In this document: piece by piece, positions 49,912-58,018 of the stretch | Layout: each line of letters starts with the position of its first letter | How positions within the stretch are numbered: the first letter of the stretch is position 1 | Assembly: GCF_005795905.1 (NCBI RefSeq) | Contig: NZ_VAWE01000002.1 | Location: 274,185 to 338,184, forward strand | Direction: 5' to 3' | DNA length: 64,000 bases | Origin: Streptomyces marianii | Lineage (GTDB): Bacteria; Actinomycetota; Actinomycetes; Streptomycetales; Streptomycetaceae | Notes under the pieces: generated by a model | Seen by the model: only the letters and a program-made list of their open reading frames with translations | Databases searched by the model: none | Told to the model about the DNA's origin: nothing | Made by a program: the position numbers and the translations under genes

Positions 49912-50280
49912 CGGCGCTGGCCTGTGACGTTCCCGGGCCAGGAGCGAGGCCAAGCGGACGTCTGTTCCGCGCCGCCCCCTCCTCGGAACGGAGCGGGCGG
50001 CAGCCGCCGTTCCCTGCTGGCGCGCCGCTCATGGTGCCCAGAGGTGATGGCCCCCGGGGAACGGGGGCGCGATCGCCACCACTCCCGGCCTTGCCGGGGC
50101 GGGACGAGTCCCGTACGGATTCCCCCATGCCGTGCGCCGACTCGCTTTCCGCCCCGGCGGGCCGGCCGTCCGCCCGGCGGCCGGACCCACGGCCGTGCAC
50201 CGTCTCGTTTCCCGTCGCCCATTCCACCCGCGGACTGCCCCTTCACGGCAGCCGGCGGCACAGCCCGAAAGGAGTTCCAC

Positions 50281-50577
50281 ATGGGCGCCTACGACTTCAT
50301 CACCTCCGGTACCGGCGGGGACGCCGAACAGGCGTTCGCGGCCGCCAGAGCGGAAGCATGCCGGGAGTTCGGGAACCGCGGCTACACCGGGACGATCGCC
50401 GAGAAGGACGACTTCGTCCTGGTCATGGACCGCCCCCTGTCTCCGGACGCCGCCGAGGAGTACGCGGTGCACCTTCTGAACACTGACGACGAGCGGATCC
50501 GCGACAAGCGGGGGCCGGCCGGGGCGATCCCGGTGGACGACGGCACCTGGCTGTTCGTGGGCTACGCCGCCTCCTGA
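50281..50577 (+). CDS. hypothetical protein, 98 aa
   Basis: ATG with AAAGGAG six bases upstream. GAYDFITSGTGGDAEQAFAA, then a ferredoxin-like alternation (DFVLVMDRPL, AIPVDDGTWLFVGYAAS). Behind tRNA cluster 2. Unknown. Confidence 0.7.
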   Translation: MGAYDFITSGTGGDAEQAFAAARAEACREFGNRGYTGTIAEKDDFVLVMDRPLSPDAAEEYAVHLLNTDDERIRDKRGPAGAIPVDDGTWLFVGYAAS

Positions 50578-50663
50578 CCGCCCGCCCGCCGCCGCAGGTC
50601 AACCGCCACGACATGCCCCCGCCCGAGACGACCATGTGCATAGTGACCGAGAGGAAGCAGGAC

Positions 50664-51086
50664 ATGAAGCAGACGGCTGACAGCCCCGGAGCGCCCGCGT
50701 CGTTCACGCCCTCGCTGCGTGCGGAGCGGTACGACGAGGTGGTCACCTACGACGACGCAGGGACGGCCAAGCCGCCGCAGCGGACCTACGAGAAGGTATG
50801 GCAGGGCGGTTGCGGCCCGGACTTCACCATCGAGGACGGAGAGAGCAGCCACCGCGTCCGGCCCGTCCGGCTGCGTATCCGCTGGTTCCAGGACGGCGCC
50901 GCCGCGCCCCGCTGGAACAGCATCGAGGTGACCGGCCACGAGCTCCTGCCCGACGAGAGCCTGGGCCGTCTTCCCATCCGGGAGATCTGGACCAGCTACC
51001 ACGCCGAGCTGGGGCAGGTGCCCGACTGGTTCCTCCAGTTCGTCAGCGCCAACCCCCCTGAGCTGCGGACCGTCCCGCAGAGCTAA
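50664..51086 (+). CDS. hypothetical protein, 140 aa
   Basis: ATG with GAGGAAG upstream. RAERYDEVVTYDDAGTAKP, VRLRIRWFQDG and AELGQVPDWFLQFVSANPP. A decayed partial copy lies near 40430. Directly before tRNA-Glu(UUC). Confidence 0.65.
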   Translation: MKQTADSPGAPASFTPSLRAERYDEVVTYDDAGTAKPPQRTYEKVWQGGCGPDFTIEDGESSHRVRPVRLRIRWFQDGAAAPRWNSIEVTGHELLPDESLGRLPIREIWTSYHAELGQVPDWFLQFVSANPPELRTVPQS

Positions 51087-51119
51087 CGCCCAACCCGCCG
51101 CTCGCCCGCGGCGGTCCCG

Positions 51120-51190
51120 GCTCCTGTCGTCCATGGGTAAGACACCGGTCTTTCAAGCCGGGAAACGGGGTTCGAGTCCCCGCAGGAGCA
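51120..51190 (+). tRNA. tRNA-Glu (anticodon UUC)
   Basis: Acceptor GCTCCTG/CAGGAGC; anticodon stem CCGGT/GCCGG with loop CTTTCAA (TTC); T arm CGGGG/CCCCG. 71 bases; CCA not encoded. Confidence 0.88.
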
Positions 51191-51233
51191 CCCACCACCC
51201 GCCCGTTCCGCCGCCCCCTCAGGAGCACTCCCT

Positions 51234-51578
51234 GTGGCCCGTTACCGCTGCCGGCCGAACGTCATGCTCGCCGCGCCGATCGTCACCCTGCCCACCGCAA
51301 TCGCCCACCACGTGTGCGCCGAGCTTGCCGGCCGGCCCGATCCGGCCTGGCGCCTGCTGGGCCGTCTCGTGGCCGCCCAGCTCTTCCCCGGCAGCCTCCG
51401 CCACACCATCACCCTGCCCCCGCGCGACCTCAACGACCTGCTCAGCGTCCTGCTGGACATCTCCATCGACTTCTCCAGCGACACGCTCTCGCCCGAGGCG
51501 TGCGGCTTCACCGAAGCCGACATTCACGAGGCCATCGACCTGCACCAGCACCACTACGGCCCGCTCCTGGACTACTGA
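51234..51578 (+). CDS. hypothetical protein, 114 aa
   Basis: GTG with AGGAG upstream. VTLPTAIAHHVCAELAGRP, DLNDLLSVLLDISIDF and a His-rich helix LHQHHYG. All-helical. Unknown. Confidence 0.65.
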   Translation: MARYRCRPNVMLAAPIVTLPTAIAHHVCAELAGRPDPAWRLLGRLVAAQLFPGSLRHTITLPPRDLNDLLSVLLDISIDFSSDTLSPEACGFTEADIHEAIDLHQHHYGPLLDY

Positions 51579-51676
51579 CCACCAGCGGTCCTGCCGGCTA
51601 CTCACCGCCGAGCTCCTGCCGCGTCCGGCCCGCGCCGACCGGCAGGAGCCGGCGCCGCCACACTGGGAGATCCCGA

Positions 51677-51925
51677 ATGGAACTGCTGCAACTCGGCGCC
51701 CCCGCCGACCCAGGCTTCCGCCTCGACCTCAACGGCACCGCCCGCTTCCTCCACGAGGGCTACACCGTCGCGCTCCATCTGCGCCGCGCCACCCCCGAGG
51801 ACGTCCGGTCCTACTACGAGCCGCTGGAGAGCGACCGCCACGACGTCCTTCTCATGGGCACCGTGACGCTGGAAGGCGTCGCACGGCCTGAGCCGTCGCG
51901 AACGAGCGCGACGCCCACAGCATGA
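51677..51925 (+). CDS. hypothetical protein, 82 aa
   Basis: ATG with GGGAG upstream. GFRLDLNGTARFLHEGYTV, RRATPEDVRSYYEPL, VLLMGTVTL. Stop overlaps the next ATG (ATGA). Confidence 0.6.
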   Translation: MELLQLGAPADPGFRLDLNGTARFLHEGYTVALHLRRATPEDVRSYYEPLESDRHDVLLMGTVTLEGVARPEPSRTSATPTA

Positions 51926-52041
51926 GGCAGGCGCTGGAGGAGGTCCTGCACGCCGCCGTCGACGACGTCCGCCGCACTGTCGTCCGCCTGAACGCCCGAG
52001 TGGAGCAGATCGACCGCACGCACAGCGCACAGCAGCCGTAA
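51922..52041 (+). CDS. 39-aa helical protein
   Basis: MRQALEEVLHAAVDDVRR, one long amphipathic helix. Coupled to the gene before it by ATGA. Unknown. Confidence 0.5.
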   Translation: MRQALEEVLHAAVDDVRRTVVRLNARVEQIDRTHSAQQP

Positions 52042-52082
52042 CAGCTTCACCACCCCGACATCACAGGGAAGTTGGCAGCCAC

Positions 52083-52652
52083 ATGGGAAACACTTCAAGG
52101 ACCGGAACCGTCGTCATCCGCGAGATCGACCACGACTCGTTCACGGTGGACGCCGAGCAGTACCTCGTCCGGGAACTGGTCTGGAACGGCATCACCAGCC
52201 GGTCCTACGACCTGGTCCGCCTCCGCGACGACCAGGTACTCACCGAGGACGAATCATTCGACAGCCACCCCACCGACGCCCAGATCGCCGCCGTCCTCGA
52301 AGACCTCAAGGGCCTGCCGTTCTACACCACCCCCGAGCGGTACGCCGAACTCGACGTCATCTTCATCAACGACGACGGCGACGGCTTCCCGGCCGTGCCC
52401 CTGGCCGATCTGCAGCGCCCCACTCCGCGTCTGGACCTGGCACGCCTGGCGGCTCCCCGCGCGGTGTGCGACCACGGCCTGACCGCCTGGCGCTGCGCCC
52501 TGTGCGGCCCGCGCGAGGCTTACGAGTGCCAGTGGGGGACCTGCGCCGCCAACACCGTCGCGCTCGGAGTGTGTGAACGCTGCCTCGACGTCCACGTCAC
52601 CACCCTCGCCTACCGCGCCTGGCGCAACTCGACTTCGCCGCCCGCGGCCTGA
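52083..52652 (+). CDS. zinc-binding protein, 189 aa
   Basis: TGTVVIREIDHDSFTVDAE and LVRELVWNGITSRSYDLVRL beta-rich start; C-terminal CDHG, CALCG, CQWGTC and CERCLDVH form two zinc sites. ATG with AGGGAAG upstream. Unknown family. Confidence 0.7.
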   Translation: MGNTSRTGTVVIREIDHDSFTVDAEQYLVRELVWNGITSRSYDLVRLRDDQVLTEDESFDSHPTDAQIAAVLEDLKGLPFYTTPERYAELDVIFINDDGDGFPAVPLADLQRPTPRLDLARLAAPRAVCDHGLTAWRCALCGPREAYECQWGTCAANTVALGVCERCLDVHVTTLAYRAWRNSTSPPAA

Positions 52653-53767
52653 TCTCCGGCGCCGCCCCGGGGAGCCGGGCGCCGTCCGGTGCTGTCCGGT
52701 GAACGTCGGCGGCGGGGCCCGCACCAGTTCGCCGCCGTGCCTCTGGGGTCGTACGGTGTCCCCCGTCGGCCTGCTCGATTGCGGCGCGGCGTGACACCCA
52801 GCGATCCGCCCGGCCACGGCTTCCTACCCGGCGTCGTGTCGGGGAGAAGAAGGTGACCGCCGCCCGTCCGTGACCGCCGCCCGCGTCGGCTCATGCTTCT
52901 GGTGGTCCGCCGCGCCGCTTGGTCGTCGCTGTGCCTGCACGCCCCGCGGGCATCCGCCGCGGGTACGTGGTGCCTCGGCGCCCGGACGGTGTCGGCCCGC
53001 CGTCGTGCTGGGCGGGGAGGACTTGGTCGCCGCCGCGCGGACTGCCGCCGCGCCGCCCGCCGGTCCGCGGTCTTCGCGCCGTGCCGCGCTCCATCGCCGG
53101 TCTACCGGCGTTGTCCCGGCCCCGCCCGGCGCGGCCTGGGGCTCGATGTCCCGACCCCGATCAGTGCCGTTGGCCGCCCACCCCGCTGTCCCGCTCGGCC
53201 GCCGCCGGCCGCTCGTGCCGTCCCGGCGCCGGAACCCCCGGCCAGCCCGGCCCGTGTCGCCGCCGCGCCCAAGTCGGCCGTCGTCCTGTGCGGTCCGCCG
53301 CCCCGGACCGCGCTGTCGTGCCCGGGTCGGCCGCCGCCGCTCCCCGGGTAGTGTCCTTCTGGGGCTGCCGCCGCCCCGGCTCGCCCCGGCTTGCGCCGCG
53401 TGCCTCTTCCTGGTCGTCCGCACCGGGCACCGTCCAGCCGCGTCCCGGCCCCTGCCCCGCCTCTCGCCGCTCCCGCTCCCGTACTGCCCGCGCGTCGGCC
53501 GCCGTCCTGCCGCCGGGCCCTGCTGCCGCGGTTGGTCCGCCGTCGTCCGGTGGCGCCTTCGCCGTGCCGTCGCCGCGCCCTGCGGTCGCCCTGCTGTCCC
53601 GTCCCGGCCCCTGCCCCGCCTCTCGCCGTGTGCCGCTCCCATACCGCCCGGCCGCCGTCCGCCGCGCCGCGGTCTCGTCCGCCTCCGGCCTCTCGCCTTC
53701 CGGCGCGCCGCTGTCGCCGTTGTCCCGTCCGGTCGCGGTCGGGGGGCAGAGGGGTACATGTACCGGT
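52653..53767. other. 1.1-kb intergenic region with A-poor tract
   Basis: About 52905-53745 is nearly free of A on the plus strand and rich in CCG/CCC; open frames here are compositional artefacts. Ends in the palindrome at 53753-53764. Confidence 0.6.
53753..53764. promoter_or_regulatory. 12-bp perfect palindrome before topoisomerase-like gene
   Basis: GGTACATGTACC, four bases before the GTG at 53768 and overlapping the space between the AGAGGGG site and the start; possible operator. Confidence 0.45.
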
Positions 53768-54640
53768 GTGAGCAGACTCAGATGGGCGGACGTGGTGGAC
53801 CGGGCCGCGGTCATCGTGACCGGCTACGACGCGGTCGGCGGCTGCACCCTGCGCCAGGTCTACTACCGGCTGGTCGCGGAGGCCGTGATCCCGCACACCG
53901 CGCCGGCGTACCGCCGCTTGTCCGCGCGTCTCGCGCAGGCCCGCCGGCAGGAGGGGTTTCCCGACCTGATCGACCCGCTGCGCGAGGTCCACGCCCCGCC
54001 GGCCTGGCCGGACGCCGGCGCCTTCATACGCGAGGCGCCCGCCTGGTTCTGCCTGGACCACACCGCCGGGCAGGCCGCGGCCGTGTACGTGGCCTGCGAG
54101 AAGGACACCCTGCGCGCCCAGCTCACCGGCTGGCTGGAGAGGACCGGGATCCCTGTCCTGGTCGTGCGGGGGTTCGGCAGTCAGAGCTACGTCCAGGTCG
54201 TACGCGAGCGCACCGCCCGTGACCCGCGCCCGGCCGTCCTGCTTTATGTCGGGGACTTCGACGCCTCCGGCGCCGACATCGAGCGCGACTGGGTCGCGCG
54301 TACCGCCTGTTGGGCCTCGGTCGAGCGGGTGCTGCTCACCCACGACCAGGTCCGCGAGCACGAGCTGCCGCCGGCCGAGGGGAAGGCGGGCGACCCCCGC
54401 TGGCCCGCGTTCGCCCGCCGGTACCGGCTCGATGCGGACCGTCCGGTGCAGTGGGAAGTCGAAGCGCTCGATCCGGCCGAGCTTCAGCGCCTTGTCGCCG
54501 CCGCCGTCGCCCCGTACATCGACAGCGAGGTCCTCGCCGCCCGCCTCGCCGAGGAAGCACGACAGCGCGCCCGGCTGCGCGAGGTCCTCGACGACGCACA
54601 CCGCCAGCTGACGAGCGAAGGCCCGGACGCCGGCACGTGA
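53768..54640 (+). CDS. Topo VI-A/Spo11-like protein (Topo mini-A type)
   Basis: 290 aa from GTG (AGAGGGG 13 bases upstream). N-terminal winged-helix with TLRQVYYRLVAE (Tyr32/Tyr33): the TxRxxYY pattern around the DNA-cleaving tyrosine of Topo VI-A and Spo11. C-terminal Toprim domain: CEKDTL with Glu111, GDFDASG with Asp163 and Asp165, the acid triad for magnesium. No Topo VI-B-like ATPase gene is seen. Fits the short A-subunit-only proteins (Topo mini-A) known from mobile elements. Confidence 0.78.
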   Translation: MSRLRWADVVDRAAVIVTGYDAVGGCTLRQVYYRLVAEAVIPHTAPAYRRLSARLAQARRQEGFPDLIDPLREVHAPPAWPDAGAFIREAPAWFCLDHTAGQAAAVYVACEKDTLRAQLTGWLERTGIPVLVVRGFGSQSYVQVVRERTARDPRPAVLLYVGDFDASGADIERDWVARTACWASVERVLLTHDQVREHELPPAEGKAGDPRWPAFARRYRLDADRPVQWEVEALDPAELQRLVAAAVAPYIDSEVLAARLAEEARQRARLREVLDDAHRQLTSEGPDAGT

Positions 54641-55065
54641 TCGCCCCACCGCCCGCTCGACGCCGCTCGTGCCGGCCGGCGTGGTCCGCGCGGCCCCGGT
54701 GCCGCCGCTCCATCCAGGTGCGGTCCGCCGGTCGACCGGCTGGTCCTGCCAGCCGGGGAAGGCCAGCGGGCGGGACGCTGAACGCCGCTCATGCCAGCCC
54801 GGGGCTCGCCGCAGGGCGGCTTCGCTCATCCCGTGGGACAGGTCGCGGGAAGTGATCGGCACATCCGAAGGCGACTGGATCAGATCAAGGGCTCGAAGCG
54901 GCCGCCCTCGACCAGATGTCCGTCCCGGACGACCAGAGCGATGGCTGCTACCTCGGTCGGCTCCGCAGGGCGCCGGTCACCCGTCCGAGGGACAGCGAGC
55001 ACGGGCCCGAAGACGGCAAGCTGACACGCAGGACGAACGGCAGCCGAGACCAGAGGGCGCGGGAC
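54641..55065. other. intergenic stretch, nothing recognised
   Basis: 425 bases; open frames with Arg/Pro-biased composition only. Confidence 0.45.
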
Positions 55066-55440
55066 ATGGACGACGAGTACGGACCGGTGGTCGCTGCCTA
55101 CACGAGGGCGGAGTTCATCCGGAGCGGCGACCTCATTGAGATCCCGCCCAAGATGGCCTCCGACGCCGGCTTCGAGGTTCCCCTGCTCATTACCGCGGGC
55201 GCCCGGGAGGAGTTCGTGGGCGGCACTGACGGTGGCGAGGACGAGCGGCTGAGCACGGTGCTGTCCGCGGTCGCGGGGGCTGTCGCGCAGGCGCCTGCGA
55301 ACGAGGTGTGCTTCGTCGTGCCAGCTGAGGACCTGCCCGCCACTCAGGCGTCCACCGGCGCCGACCGGCTCCTTGCCATCACCGAGCCCGGCGATACGGG
55401 CGAACTCGTCATGACCCTGATGCTCCCCACCGAAATGTGA
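55066..55440 (+). CDS. hypothetical protein, DUF6573-like, 124 aa
   Basis: ATG with GAGGG upstream. YTRAEFIRSGDLIEIPPKMA followed by AGFEVPLLITAGA and VCFVVPAEDL, ending ELVMTLMLPTEM. This layout resembles a plasmid-borne DUF6573 family as I remember it. Role unknown. Confidence 0.65.
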   Translation: MDDEYGPVVAAYTRAEFIRSGDLIEIPPKMASDAGFEVPLLITAGAREEFVGGTDGGEDERLSTVLSAVAGAVAQAPANEVCFVVPAEDLPATQASTGADRLLAITEPGDTGELVMTLMLPTEM

Positions 55441-55861
55441 CCTCCGCCGGGCCGTCTGCCCGGTCTGGGGGAGCCGCCGCACTCGCCGCCTAGCGGCACC
55501 GCGCCGTCGCGATTTCACGGCCTCCTCGGAGCCGGGCGGAGGTCATCGCCGTCCCGCTGACGGGCAGCGGGCCGCGTTTCGCTAACGCGCAAGGATGAGT
55601 ACGGCGCAGTGGGCCGCGCGGGTGGCCCGTCCGGGCGACGCGCGAGGACGGGCTCCGGTATGGATCTTTCCTGAGTAGGCCGAGCAGCCGGGGTCACGTC
55701 CGCTGGCGTTCGGTGCCGTCCGGCTCTGTCCGGTGAACGCCGGCCCCACAGCAGTTCACCGCTGAGCCCGGCTGTCCGGGGGTGTCCTCAACGCCCGCCG
55801 CCAGCCTCTCGTGCCCGTCGCCGGACCGTATCCACAGGTTGCCGGCCCGAGGCTGCAGCAC
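55441..55861. other. intergenic stretch with a repeat shared with 42.3 kb
   Basis: About 55630-55678 repeats the segment near 42324-42382 with few changes; no gene seen. Confidence 0.5.
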
Positions 55862-56110
55862 ATGACGATCTCTTCTGATGTGACCGCGCCGAGCAGCGCC
55901 CCGGCGGCGCACCGCGCGGCTTTCCCCTGCCCCGCCTGCTTCCCCGGCGTGCCTGCGGACTGCATACGCAAGGATTCGTGCGCGGGCCGGTGCATGCCGG
56001 TGAGCGGGGACAGCGACACCTGCCGCAACTGCCAAGAATGGCTGTGCGTCGGGTGCGGCAAGCATCCCGTCGACAGCGTGCCCGACCTGTGCCCGATGTG
56101 CTGCGACTGA
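55862..56110 (+). CDS. cysteine-rich zinc protein, 82 aa
   Basis: MTISSDVTAPSSAPAAHRAA, then CPAC, CIRKDSC, GRCMP, CRNCQEWLCVGC and CPMCC: at least 11 cysteines, three probable zinc sites. Directly before the endonuclease VII gene. Confidence 0.65.
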   Translation: MTISSDVTAPSSAPAAHRAAFPCPACFPGVPADCIRKDSCAGRCMPVSGDSDTCRNCQEWLCVGCGKHPVDSVPDLCPMCCD

Positions 56111-56115
56111 CCTCG

Positions 56116-57084
56116 GTGAACGCCCCGACGCGCCCGGCGGACGGGCTCCGGGCGCGCCTGGCCATGCTGTGGGGATGGACGCGAGGGGCGAGGCCGGCCC
56201 GTGGCGCTCCGGCAGCGGTGCCGGACGAGGAGACGACGCCCGCCTCCGCGCCCGGTCCGGATCCCGCCGCTGCGCCTCCTGCCGATGACGGTTGCGGCGG
56301 GCATCGCAGCACCGGAAGCCCAGGAGTGCTACCGGCACCGGCATCACGCGGCGCCCGGGCCGTCCCGGTGCCGGTGGTGCCCCGAGCACGGTGGAAAGCC
56401 CGCCGTACTCCGCCGCTCCTGTACGCGCGGATGTCCCACAGCGAGCGGGCCGCCTACCGAGACCGTCACCCGCAGTGCCAGCTGTGCCGTCGCCGCCCGA
56501 CGGCCGCCGTCGACCACGACGCGGTCACGGGGCACGTGCGCGGCGCAGTGTGCCGTAGCTGCAACAGCTGGCTGGGGTCGATGGAGGCGGCGCTCCGCGT
56601 CCCCGAGCGCGCCATGCAGCAGCAGGCGGCCTACCTGCACTGGAAGTTCGAGGCCGACGGCACGGCCGCGCTGGCCCACTACGCAGGCGAGTTGTCGTAT
56701 CTGGGGCTGACCGTCAAGGAGTTCGCCGGCGGACTGCTCGCGGTGCGCCGGCTACTGGTGGTGCCGTGCGTGTACTGGACCGACCAGGCCGCAGGGCCTG
56801 CCCGTGAGACCGAGTGGACGAAGACCGGGCCCCTGGCGGACGCCGAAGAGGCCGAGCGGCATCATCGCCGTCTGCGGAGCGCCTGCGGAGTCGCCGTTGT
56901 CGTCACCGCGTTCGAGCCGGACGACGGCGTGAACAGCCCTTCTCCCCGCGGTCTGGTCAAGCCCTTCACCGGCAGCCCCCAGCACCACTACGGCAGCCGG
57001 CGCACCGCCCTGGACCGCAGCGGCCGCCCGCCCGGCGGCGGCCAGCAGGGGCCGGGTGGACCCGGGCTGCCAGGCCGGGCATGA
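56116..57084 (+). CDS. recombination endonuclease VII-like (HNH/ββα-metal) protein
   Basis: 322 aa. Pro/Ala-rich N-terminus of about 110 residues, then CQLC, AAVDHDAVTGHVRGAVC, CRSCNSWLGSMEAALR: the endonuclease VII fold with four zinc cysteines and the catalytic DHD. T4 endonuclease VII cuts branched DNA. C-terminal 150 residues are unrelated and the last 30 are Gly/Pro-rich. GTG start without clear binding site; true start may be later. Confidence 0.78.
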   Translation: MNAPTRPADGLRARLAMLWGWTRGARPARGAPAAVPDEETTPASAPGPDPAAAPPADDGCGGHRSTGSPGVLPAPASRGARAVPVPVVPRARWKARRTPPLLYARMSHSERAAYRDRHPQCQLCRRRPTAAVDHDAVTGHVRGAVCRSCNSWLGSMEAALRVPERAMQQQAAYLHWKFEADGTAALAHYAGELSYLGLTVKEFAGGLLAVRRLLVVPCVYWTDQAAGPARETEWTKTGPLADAEEAERHHRRLRSACGVAVVVTAFEPDDGVNSPSPRGLVKPFTGSPQHHYGSRRTALDRSGRPPGGGQQGPGGPGLPGRA

Positions 57085-58018
57085 CCGACGAGCCCGCGTC
57101 CCCGCCCCGCTCCCGCGCGCGGTCCTCGGCCCGCCGCCCGGCTGCTCCCGCTGCTGGCAGTCGTCCGCGGGCGGTTACCGGGCTGCTGGGGATGTCCGGT
57201 GCCCTCCAGAAGCGTCCGACGCGGTCTTCGCGGCCGCTGCCGCTGCCGCGCCGCCGTGCCGCCGCCGGTCCGCCGCCGCGCCGCGTCCCCGTCGCGCCGC
57301 GGTCCCGCCGCCCGGCCGCCGCGCCCCCGCGCTGCCGCCCGGCCGCCGGTCCGCCGCCGCGGCCCGGCCGCGCCCCCGCCGCGCCGCCGTGCCGCGCCCG
57401 GCCGTGCCCCCGCTGCCGTCGCCGCGGTCCCGCTGCCGCCCCGCGCCGCCGCCCGGCCGCGCCCCCGCCCCGCCGCGCCCACGCCCTGCCGCCGCTGTCA
57501 CGCCCTGCCGCCGGTCCGCCGCGCCGTGCCGCCGCCCGGCCGCCGCCGGTCCGCCGCCGCCGGTCCGCCTCCGCGCCCCGCGCCGCCCGGCCGCCGCCGC
57601 CTCGTCGTCCCGTCGCCGTCGCGCGCCGCGCCGCCGCGCTGCCGCCCGCCGTGCCGCCGCCGCCTGACCGCCCCGTGCCGCCGCCCGCCCGCCGTGCCGC
57701 CGGTCCGCCGCCGCCGGTCCGCCGCCGCCGGTCCGCCGCCGTCGCGCCGCGCCCGGCCGCCGGTCCGCCGCCCGGCCGCCGGTCCGCCGCCCCGTGCCGC
57801 CGGGCCGCCCTGCCGTCGCGTCGCCGCCCCGCCCGCGCCGCCGCGCCCTGCTGCCGCCGCGCCCTGCTGCCGCCGCGCCCTGCTGCCGCCGCGCCCTGCT
57901 GCCGCCGGGCCGCGGCCCCCGCCGTTGCCGGCGTCGCGCCCGGCGGGGGCCCCGCCCGCCGGGTGTGGGTTGTCTGGTTCGGGTGTGAGTACCGCGCACA
58001 GGGTTCTACGGTGCACCG
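57085..58018. other. 934-base A-free low-complexity tract
   Basis: From about 57225 to 57960 the plus strand is almost entirely C, G and T, largely CCG-type repeats, including the 16-bp tandem repeat at 57838-57901. No supported gene. Confidence 0.6.
57838..57901 (+). repeat. 16-bp tandem repeat, four perfect copies
   Basis: Unit CCGCCGCGCCCTGCTG repeated at 57838, 57854, 57870 and 57886 without a mismatch. Confidence 0.85.

Larger units (their letters stand above)
49595..50280 (+). other. non-coding stretch with shared blocks
   Basis: Contains the tRNA-like fold at 49701-49763, the two-hairpin element at 49879-49911 and a GGGACGAGTCCCGTACGG block near 50101; the last two recur in cluster 1. 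No gene seen. Confidence 0.45.

Noticed and set aside
30769..51190. Amber-suppressor tRNA explaining the TAG at 26574
   Set aside because: No tRNA in the window shows a CUA anticodon.
52919..53767. N-terminal extension of the topoisomerase-like protein and other long frames
   Set aside because: Lies in an A-free tract where stop codons cannot occur; no start signal or domain.
57225..57960. CRISPR-like or minisatellite array over the whole tract
   Set aside because: Only 57838-57901 has regular units; no spacers and no cas genes.
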